Source: an uncultured Allobaculum sp.
GTDB taxonomy: Bacteria; Bacillota_I; Bacilli_A; Erysipelotrichales; Erysipelotrichaceae
DNA length: 6,254 nt
Reading direction: 5' to 3'
Assembly (NCBI GenBank): GCA_948467695.1
Contig: CAOKFJ010000117.1
Coordinates: forward strand, 1-6,254
In this document: positions 1-5,585 of the stretch, one piece after another
How positions within the stretch are numbered: position 1 is the first letter of the stretch
How the letters are laid out: every line of letters starts with the position of its first letter
Notes under the pieces: generated by a model
Database searches by the model: none
What the model was told of the DNA's origin: nothing
What the model saw: the letters and a program-made list of their open reading frames with translations, nothing else
Translations under genes and position numbers: made by a program

Positions 1-23
1 AGTTTTTAAAACAGAAGAAAATG

Positions 24-48
24 AAGAGACCTTCGGGTCTCTTTTTTT
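24..48 (+). terminator. Intrinsic terminator of an upstream gene
   Basis: A perfect 6-bp stem GAGACC / GGTCTC (26-31 with 36-41) closes a TTCG tetraloop and is followed by seven Ts (42-48). The two As before the stem can pair with the first Ts, extending it to 8 bp. This is the classic Rho-independent form on the plus strand. It presumably ends a gene lying left of the window. Reading from base 1, AGT TTT TAA would place a stop at 7-9, about 15 bases before the stem. That could be the upstream gene's end, but three codons cannot prove it. Confidence 0.85.
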
Positions 49-226
49 GTTTTTCGACAGTCTTGTATGAAAGAGGGATCAAAGAGAACGAAAGATTCCG
101 TCTAAAAGCTGCCGGGTGAAACCGATCCGTCGACCATTGAAACTGAGACCGATGAATGATCGTTTTTTGGTGAGCTATGCTCAAAAGGCATAAATCATGA
201 AAGAAAGCATAGTACGTATTTAAGAT

Positions 227-244
227 TGGAAAAGCGCTTTGGCA
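227..244. promoter_or_regulatory. Candidate LacI-family operator
   Basis: TGGAAAAGCGCTTTGGCA is an imperfect palindrome centred on the CG at 235-236. The inner ten bases AAAGCGCTTT (231-240) are perfectly symmetric and the outer TG..CA pairs also match, giving 7 of 9 half-site positions. LacI-family regulators of sugar genes commonly bind CG-centred palindromes of this type. The spacing does not fit the CcpA cre consensus well: the flanking TG and CA are each two bases too far out. It lies 256 bases before the glycosidase start codon, so control of that gene is plausible but inferred. No regulator gene is in the window. Confidence 0.3.
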
Positions 245-342
245 ATGCGAAAGAATGTATAGAGAAGGTAAGCGAAATCCTCAAAAATGATCAAGCGGTT
301 ACATTTTCATGGAAATGACAATCATAAAACTACTTTTTGTGT

Positions 343-370
343 TTGCTTTACGGCTAAAATCCCCGATAAT
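343..370 (+). promoter_or_regulatory. Candidate sigma-A-type promoter for the glycosidase
   Basis: TTGCTT (343-348, 3 of 6 matches to TTGACA) is followed after 16 bases by GATAAT (365-370, 5 of 6 matches to TATAAT). It would start transcription near 377 and give a leader of roughly 120 bases before the ATG at 500. The -35 element is weak, and similar partial matches occur elsewhere in this AT-rich stretch. A transcript start further upstream is also possible, for example one using CATAAA at 189-194. Confidence 0.3.
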
Positions 371-391
371 TATGAAGGACATATTCTGTTT

Positions 392-410
392 CCGGATTTA
401 GGGCATCCGG
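392..410 (+). other. Short hairpin in the leader region
   Basis: CCGGAT (392-397) and ATCCGG (405-410) form a perfect 6-bp stem around a 7-base loop. No T-run follows, so this is not a terminator. If transcription starts near 377, the hairpin would sit near the 5' end of the glycosidase mRNA, where it might affect stability. It could equally be chance. Confidence 0.25.
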
Positions 411-499
411 TAGGCGCTTTCATTGCCGTTTCGGGCAAAAAAGGTAATGGAAGAGCGCAGAATCTATGAACGAAAAACTAAAGAGAGAAAGGAATTTCT

Positions 500-3400
500 A
501 TGAAACACAGAAAACTTTCGGCAGCAGTACTGTCGATGGCTCTTGCAGCATCTTCTGCGGCCACGATGATTCTGCCTTCAGTTTCCATCCCGACATTCGC
601 GATCGAATCCAACAGCGAACCGATGCCGGGATATGGCGAAAACCTTGCGCTTGGCAAAACAGCTGTAGCAAGCGATTCCGAAGCTGGAAACCTTGGTCCT
701 GATAAAGCGACCGATGGCGATACAACCGCAAAAGGTTCCCGCTGGGCATCCGCAGTCAACCACAATCCGCACTGGATCTATGTTGACCTTGGTTCTGAAC
801 AGGATGTAAACACCATCCGTATTTTCTGGGAAATGCGTAAAGCTACCGCATACAAAATCCAGACAGCAACCGAAAATCCGGGAGAAGAAGCTTCTTGGAC
901 AAACCAGAAAGTCTTCAACGACAGACCTGCTTCTGTAAACGAAGTGATCGTCCTTGATGAAACCGTTAAAGCTCGCTATGTACGTCTGTACATTGATACT
1001 TTTACAAATCAGGACCCCGATGGCGGTGTTGAATGGGGAACAGTTTCCATTTATGAAATGGAAGTCTTCGGACCTAAAGATCCCAACTACCAGGATCCGA
1101 TGGAAAACGTAGCGCTCAATAAATCTGTAGTAGCCAGCTCTCAGGAAGCTGATTCTGTAAAAGCATCCAACGCTGTAGATGGTGTCACAGACGATGTGAA
1201 ATCGCGCTGGGGCTCCAATACGGGTTCCGGACCGGAATGGATCTATGTTGACCTTGGCAAAGAAATGGACGTTCAGACAGTCCGCGTGTTCTGGGAAAGC
1301 TACAAAGCAACCAAATACCGCATCCAGACTGCTGATGCAGAAGCAGATCCTGCTCAGGAAGACTCCTGGACAGATCGCAAAGTTTCCGAAGCTCGTCCTG
1401 CAAAACTTTCCGAAAAAATCAAGCTCGATGAAAAAGTACGTGCACGCTATGTACGTCTTTACATCGACAGCTTCACTGAACAGGATCCCGAGGGAACAGT
1501 ACCTGACTGGCCATCTATTTCCATCTTCGAAATGGAAGTATACGGCGGAGATCCTGCAACACTGAACAACATCGACGACATTGCTGCTGCAATCGAAGTT
1601 GGCGAAGTTACTGCTGATACGACAAAACTTCCGGTTACTCTTCCCGATGTAACTGAAGATTTCGAAGTCCGCTACAACGGAACTGATCTCGAACAGATCG
1701 TTGATGCTGATCTGAACATTCACAAACCTCTCGTTGACAAAACTGTTAAAGTTTCCTTCAAAGTTGTCAACAAGAACACCAATGCATACAAATTCGCGGA
1801 AATCCCTGTTGTCATTCCTGGTCAGTACGCAGCTGAAGAAGGCGACAACACTGCTCCTGTCATCATCCCTGAGCTTCAGGAATGGAAAGGCGCAGAAGGA
1901 TCTTTCGCGATTACTGAAAACACAAAAGTTCTTTTTGCTGATCCCGCATTCGAATACGCTGCAAACGAACTTGCTGCTGACTACGAAGATCTGACAGGCA
2001 AAAAGATCACTGCTGAAGCTGCCGGCGCGGAAATTCCCGCTGGAAGCATCGTCTTCAAAAAAGCTTCTGACTCCGCTCTTGGCGAAGAAGGCTACCTGCT
2101 CAATGTAGACGGAACCATCGAAGTCACAGCAGCTCATCCTACAGGTGCTTACTGGGCAACCCGTACTATCCTGCAGGCTGTAACATCCAGCGAAGACGGC
2201 GCAATCGCTAAAGGTATCGCTCGCGACTACCCGAACATGAAACTGCGCGGCGCCATCCTCGACGTTGGACGCAAACCCTTCACTCTGGATTACCTCAGAC
2301 AGTACACCAAGATGCTCTCCTGGTTCAAAATGAACGACTTCCACGTTCATCTGAACGACAACTACATCTGGGTTAACGAATACTGGAAAGTTCCGACAGA
2401 AGATGGCGGAACCGAAGACCGTCGTCTGCTTGATGTATACGATGCATTCCGTATGGAATCCAACATCAAGAAAGGCGATCCTGTTCCTGGCAGCGAAGAC
2501 AAGACCAACCAGCGCGACCTGACAGCTACCGACCTCTTCTATACAAAAGAAGACTTCAACAGCTTCATCAAAGATTCCGCAAAAATGGGTGTAACCATCG
2601 TTCCGGAATTCGATATGCCTGCTCACGCTCTGTCCCTGACTAAGGTTCGTCCGTGGCTCCATTCTCCCGACTCCGATCTGCCGCATCAGTCCACAGGCGG
2701 AAACCGCAGCTCGGCTGACCACCTTGACCTGAACCACCAGTACGAAGACGCTCTTGGCTTCGTTCAGGAAATCTGGGATGAATACACAACGGAAGAAAAC
2801 CGTGTATTCGATACACCGATCATCCACATCGGTGCCGATGAATACGAAGCTGGCGCTGACAACTACCGCAAGTTCGTCAACGACATGTTCGAATACGCTG
2901 AAAGCAAAGGCTACAAACCGCGTGTTTGGGGCTCTCTGACTCAGCTGAAGAGCAGCCGCGAAGTTAAGGGTTACAAAGAAAACGAAGACGGATCCATCTC
3001 TCGTCGTCAGATCAACATCTGGAATACCGGATGGGCTAACGCGAAAGAAATGTACGACCTCGGCTTCGAACTGATCAACTGCAACGACGGTCAGTTCTAC
3101 ATCGTACCGAACGCTGGCTACTACTACGACTACCTCAACGACAACACCATGTACAACCAGAAACTGAACGTAATCGGCGGTGTAAACATTCCTGCCGGTG
3201 ACGAACAGATGGCTGGTGCCCAGTACGCTATCTGGAACGACATGGTATTCGACAAAGAAACAGGTATCTCCGAATACGATATCTACAGACGTTCCTACAA
3301 CTCCGCTGGTCTGCTCGCCGCAAACCTCTGGGGCAAAGGAAATGCAACTCTTGCTGAAGCAAAAGAAAGAATTGCAGCTGTTGCTGACGTTCCTGGAACA

Positions 3401-5215
3401 AACTTCGAATACGAAGTTGAAAAGAAAGACGGCGCTGTTGCTTCCATCAACATGGATTCCAACAAAGACGCTTCCGGTCTGAACCACGATCTGACACTCA
3501 ATGGTGTCGCAATCGAAAAGACTGGCGGACGCAACGCTCTGAAACTTGACGGAAACGGATACGCATCCCTTTCCGATGTTGAGACCGTTGGTCTTGGCAA
3601 CTCTCTGCGTGTAAAAGTTAAACGCACTTCCGATTCCACTGAAGAACAGGTGCTCTTTGATTCTCCGTACGGACAGATCAAAGCCGTTCAGAAAGAAACC
3701 GGCAAAGTCGGCGTTTCCCGTGAATTCGTTGACTTCTCCTTCGACTACGAACTGCCAGTAGGCGAATGGGTTGAACTTGAATTCCGCAACCGCTTCGAAC
3801 AGCTCGAACTGTATGTAAACGGCAACCTCGTGCAGACCATCGGTGAAACTCGCCGTCAGGGCAAGAAAGTCACCATGATGTTCCCGATCGCCAACATCGG
3901 TGCAGCTGAAAACTCCTTCATCGGTTATGTAGACGACGTTCAGATCGGTACTGCTGATGACTTCGTATCCACTGCTCGCCTCGAACGCAAACTCGAAATG
4001 GCTTACGCGATGGAAGACGAAAGCCTTAACGAAGTAATCGCCAAAGGCTACGCCGTATCCGGCAAATACAACCCGACCGCTGAAGAAATCGATGCAGCTA
4101 TCGCTGAAATCGACGAAAAACTCGACGGTATGGAATACGAAAAAGCCAACTACGCTGAGCTCGATCGTTACCTGCTCCTCGTACCGGAAGACACATCCGT
4201 ATTCACAACTGATTCTGTAACAAAACTGAACGCTGCGATTGAATCCATCGTTCGCAATATGCCTAAGGGCGGTCAGGAATCTGTTGACCAGATGACAGCC
4301 AACCTGAAAGCTGCTCTTGCAGGCCTTACTGTTGATCCAAACCGTTCGATCAACACTGTAAATCCGTCTGACATCGCTGCAGCACGCGCATCCAGCCAGC
4401 ACTCCGGCGAAGAAGCTGACAAAGCATTCGACGGCAGCAAAGACTCCATGTGGCACTGCGACTGGGATGACAACGGAAACGACCACTGGCTCGAAGCTGA
4501 ATTCGCTGAACCCACATGCGTAAGCGAACTCATCTACTCCCCGCGTCAGTCCGGCTCCAACGGCTACATCACAGGCTACGAAATCCAGATCAGCAACGAC
4601 GGAACCAACTACGAAACCGTTAAATCCGGAACTCTCGCTTCCTCTGTTGCCGACAAGACCATCACTCTTGACGAACCTGTAACAGCGAAGATCATCCGTC
4701 TCCACGCTACAAACGGCGCCGGCGGATTCGCATCCTGCTCCGAACTCGTATTCAAACGCGGCGATGTTACTCCCAACATCGATGCTCTGAATGCAATGAT
4801 CGCTAAAGCAGAAAAATTCAACGAAGCCAACTTCACTGCAGACTCCTGGGCAGCAATGAACACTGCACTCGACGCAGCAAAAGCTCTCGTAGAAAGCACA
4901 GACGCAGTTGCTGTAGACAACGCTACAAACGCTCTGTCCAAAGCAATCGCAGGTCTCGTATACGGCGATATCGTTGAAGACGAATTCGACTACACAATGC
5001 TCAGCTTCCTCATCGGCGAAATGACCGACGAAAAAGTTGACAAGATGACAGCTGCAGAAGCTCTGCACAACGCCATCAACACCGCTAAAGCACTCATCAA
5101 CAATGCTGCAAGCCAGAAAGAAGTAGACGATCAGCTCGATTCTCTGCACAACGACTGGCTCGATGCCCGCTACACACCGGACAAAGCTATGGTTGAAGAA
5201 CTGCTCGGCGAATAA
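500..5215 (+). CDS. Secreted multidomain GH20 glycosidase (beta-N-acetylhexosaminidase or lacto-N-biosidase type)
   Basis: This 1571-residue exported enzyme is predicted to cleave beta-linked GlcNAc/GalNAc units, or an N-acetylhexosamine-containing disaccharide, from glycans outside the cell. The start is ATG 500: AAAGGA at 488-493 lies 6 bases upstream and a typical signal peptide follows (MKHRKLS, hydrophobic core, likely cut after TFA at 34). Visible regions, by residue: two F5/8C (CBM32-like) modules, about 46-192 and 202-349; a beta-rich Ig-like linker, about 352-440; GH20b, about 453-575; GH20 barrel, about 577-945; LamG-like, about 967-1155; helical stretch with a weak FIVAR-like repeat, about 1158-1277; third F5/8C, about 1287-1420; clear FIVAR, about 1425-1488; helical tail to 1571. 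Catalytic-domain landmarks are RGAILDVGR (583-591), HVHLND (615-620), VPEFDMPAH (701-709) and HIGADE (776-781). The last carries the Asp780-Glu781 pair of the substrate-assisted mechanism. IWND (911-914) replaces the common W-x-E. I see no LPXTG signal, dockerin, SLH repeat or C-terminal membrane segment, so the protein is probably released or held by its binding modules. The family call is firm; the exact substrate is open. Confidence 0.95.
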   Translation: MKHRKLSAAVLSMALAASSAATMILPSVSIPTFAIESNSEPMPGYGENLALGKTAVASDSEAGNLGPDKATDGDTTAKGSRWASAVNHNPHWIYVDLGSEQDVNTIRIFWEMRKATAYKIQTATENPGEEASWTNQKVFNDRPASVNEVIVLDETVKARYVRLYIDTFTNQDPDGGVEWGTVSIYEMEVFGPKDPNYQDPMENVALNKSVVASSQEADSVKASNAVDGVTDDVKSRWGSNTGSGPEWIYVDLGKEMDVQTVRVFWESYKATKYRIQTADAEADPAQEDSWTDRKVSEARPAKLSEKIKLDEKVRARYVRLYIDSFTEQDPEGTVPDWPSISIFEMEVYGGDPATLNNIDDIAAAIEVGEVTADTTKLPVTLPDVTEDFEVRYNGTDLEQIVDADLNIHKPLVDKTVKVSFKVVNKNTNAYKFAEIPVVIPGQYAAEEGDNTAPVIIPELQEWKGAEGSFAITENTKVLFADPAFEYAANELAADYEDLTGKKITAEAAGAEIPAGSIVFKKASDSALGEEGYLLNVDGTIEVTAAHPTGAYWATRTILQAVTSSEDGAIAKGIARDYPNMKLRGAILDVGRKPFTLDYLRQYTKMLSWFKMNDFHVHLNDNYIWVNEYWKVPTEDGGTEDRRLLDVYDAFRMESNIKKGDPVPGSEDKTNQRDLTATDLFYTKEDFNSFIKDSAKMGVTIVPEFDMPAHALSLTKVRPWLHSPDSDLPHQSTGGNRSSADHLDLNHQYEDALGFVQEIWDEYTTEENRVFDTPIIHIGADEYEAGADNYRKFVNDMFEYAESKGYKPRVWGSLTQLKSSREVKGYKENEDGSISRRQINIWNTGWANAKEMYDLGFELINCNDGQFYIVPNAGYYYDYLNDNTMYNQKLNVIGGVNIPAGDEQMAGAQYAIWNDMVFDKETGISEYDIYRRSYNSAGLLAANLWGKGNATLAEAKERIAAVADVPGTNFEYEVEKKDGAVASINMDSNKDASGLNHDLTLNGVAIEKTGGRNALKLDGNGYASLSDVETVGLGNSLRVKVKRTSDSTEEQVLFDSPYGQIKAVQKETGKVGVSREFVDFSFDYELPVGEWVELEFRNRFEQLELYVNGNLVQTIGETRRQGKKVTMMFPIANIGAAENSFIGYVDDVQIGTADDFVSTARLERKLEMAYAMEDESLNEVIAKGYAVSGKYNPTAEEIDAAIAEIDEKLDGMEYEKANYAELDRYLLLVPEDTSVFTTDSVTKLNAAIESIVRNMPKGGQESVDQMTANLKAALAGLTVDPNRSINTVNPSDIAAARASSQHSGEEADKAFDGSKDSMWHCDWDDNGNDHWLEAEFAEPTCVSELIYSPRQSGSNGYITGYEIQISNDGTNYETVKSGTLASSVADKTITLDEPVTAKIIRLHATNGAGGFASCSELVFKRGDVTPNIDALNAMIAKAEKFNEANFTADSWAAMNTALDAAKALVESTDAVAVDNATNALSKAIAGLVYGDIVEDEFDYTMLSFLIGEMTDEKVDKMTAAEALHNAINTAKALINNAASQKEVDDQLDSLHNDWLDARYTPDKAMVEELLGE
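635..1546 (+). repeat. Tandem duplicated F5/8 type C modules within the glycosidase
   Basis: Residues about 46-192 and 202-349 are two copies of the same discoidin-like carbohydrate-binding module, roughly half identical by eye. Shared landmarks, in order, are EN.AL.K, SRW, WIYVDLG, KAT.Y.IQTA, ARYVRLYID and SI.EMEV. At DNA level a 20-base identity, TGGATCTATGTTGACCTTGG, occurs at 773-792 and 1238-1257, an offset of 465 bases or 155 codons. The pattern indicates an internal duplication in frame. The third F5/8C module (4358-4759) is clearly more distant, with a WHCDW core and several Cys, and was probably acquired separately. Confidence 0.85.
2228..3334 (+). other. GH20 catalytic barrel region
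   Basis: This sub-region of the glycosidase gene encodes residues about 577-945. The neighbouring catalytic Asp and Glu codons are at 2837-2839 and 2840-2842, in HIGADE. By family knowledge, Asp orients the substrate 2-acetamido group for nucleophilic attack and Glu is the general acid/base. Arg583 in RGAILD matches the conserved substrate-binding Arg. Trp810, Trp841 and Trp912 are candidates for the aromatic pocket around the -1 sugar. The tyrosine cluster at 874-878 lies where GH20 enzymes place the acetamido-contacting Tyr. A long insertion at about residues 631-680 follows the HLND strand and includes AFRMES. All key residues look intact, so the enzyme should be active. Confidence 0.85.
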
Positions 5216-5271
5216 GCTTTACCATTCAACTGAAACCATCTGATTAAAGCTCTGCTTTGAAAAGACGTTCA

Positions 5272-5306
5272 AACCCGCTAGATTCGCTCTAGCGGGTTCT
5301 TTTCTT
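5272..5306 (+). terminator. Intrinsic terminator after the glycosidase
   Basis: An 11-bp perfect stem (5272-5282 paired with 5288-5298, starting AACCCGCTAGA) closes a 5-base TTCGC loop and is followed by CTTTTCTT (5299-5306). It begins 57 bases past the TAA at 5213-5215. It separates the glycosidase transcript from the downstream lipoprotein gene. The stem is long and GC-rich, as expected for a strongly transcribed unit. Confidence 0.9.
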
Positions 5307-5407
5307 ATGCGTGGCGCATGTAGAAGCTCTCGTATATATGGGATTTGCCGCAAGCGTAATAAACAGTGCTGGACAAACGCATACGCAAATCTCAAGCGAG
5401 ATATGAA

Positions 5408-5431
5408 AACATGCATGTTATGAAAATAACA
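5408..5431. promoter_or_regulatory. Overlapping palindromes, candidate operator
   Basis: AACATGCATGTT (5408-5419) is a perfect 12-base palindrome. It overlaps a second perfect dyad, TGTTAT-GAAA-ATAACA (5416-5431). Together they cover 24 bases ending 18 bases before the candidate -35 of the lipoprotein gene, a common place for a regulator site. I recognise no specific consensus. AT-rich DNA yields such dyads by chance at some rate. Confidence 0.3.
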
Positions 5432-5449
5432 GAGAAGCATTAGAAAAAA

Positions 5450-5480
5450 TTGAGAATCCGCCCTGACGCGCTCCGATAAA
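5450..5480 (+). promoter_or_regulatory. Candidate promoter for the lipoprotein gene
   Basis: TTGAGA (5450-5455, 5 of 6 matches to TTGACA) is followed after 19 bases by GATAAA (5475-5480, 4 of 6 matches to TATAAT). The spacer is longer than the usual 17. A second -10-like GATAAT lies at 5490-5495 but has no well-spaced -35. A promoter somewhere here is expected, because the glycosidase terminator lies between the two genes and the lipoprotein gene has its own strong ribosome binding site. Confidence 0.3.
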
Positions 5481-5585
5481 ATGAAAGTAGATAATCAAGT
5501 CTCACTTTGATTTAAGAATGTTCGTTTTGGAAAATGACTCCTGCTCTTCATAAAAATCGGGACCATTTGAAAGGAGGTAGGGAAA

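Larger units (their letters stand above)
67..469 (+). pseudogene. Possible decayed gene, unidentified
   Basis: No intact gene is visible in this stretch, but two consecutive frames read like protein. From the ATG at 67 the frame is broken by a stop near 103-105 and by TGA at 157-159. It then stays open from 160 to 315 with a plausible amphipathic composition (for example LEKRFGNAKECIEKVSEIL) until TGA at 316-318. The next frame over is open from ATG 287 to TGA 467-469. It encodes 60 residues, including IPDNYEGHILFPDLGHPVGA. The ATG at 287 has no Shine-Dalgarno sequence at a usable distance, so the 60-residue frame is not convincing as a gene on its own. Two in-frame stops plus a one-base frame change would fit a decaying gene. 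Ordinary non-coding DNA could also produce this. I do not recognise the family. Confidence 0.2.
5307..5585. other. Intergenic region with several small dyad symmetries
   Basis: No convincing gene is present. Immediately after the terminator, ATGCG-TGG-CGCAT (5307-5319) forms a 5-bp dyad. ATCTC-AAGC-GAGAT (5389-5402) is another. The overlapping palindromes at 5408-5431 and the promoter candidate at 5450-5480 are listed separately. The stretch ends with the strong Shine-Dalgarno sequence at 5570-5577. A 73-codon open frame on the minus strand runs through the terminator and looks like chance. Confidence 0.5.

Noticed and set aside
227..244. CcpA catabolite-control (cre) site
   Set aside because: Only the AA-R-CG core fits. 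The flanking TG and CA are two bases too far from the centre for the cre consensus.
392..410. Terminator or riboswitch in the leader
   Set aside because: The 6-bp hairpin has no following T-run and no conserved aptamer elements are visible.
287..469. 60-codon plus-strand frame as an independent gene
   Set aside because: No ribosome binding site at a usable distance and no recognisable motif. It is treated only as part of a possible gene relic.
466..702. 78-codon plus-strand frame overlapping the glycosidase start
   Set aside because: It runs out of frame through the signal peptide and first F5/8C module. The AAAGGA site is correctly spaced for ATG 500 and lies downstream of ATG 466.
578..5149. 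1523-codon open frame on the minus strand opposite the glycosidase
   Set aside because: It is exactly in register with the sense codons and is open only because the sense gene lacks TTA, CTA and TCA. The translation has no recognisable domain, is odd in composition, and I see no initiation signal to support it.
5307..5319. Second terminator after the glycosidase
   Set aside because: The dyad has only a 5-bp stem with a 3-base loop and no T-run after it. It is probably incidental next to the strong terminator.
5219..5440. 73-codon minus-strand frame after the glycosidase
   Set aside because: It reads through the terminator stem and has no ribosome binding site or motif that I recognise.
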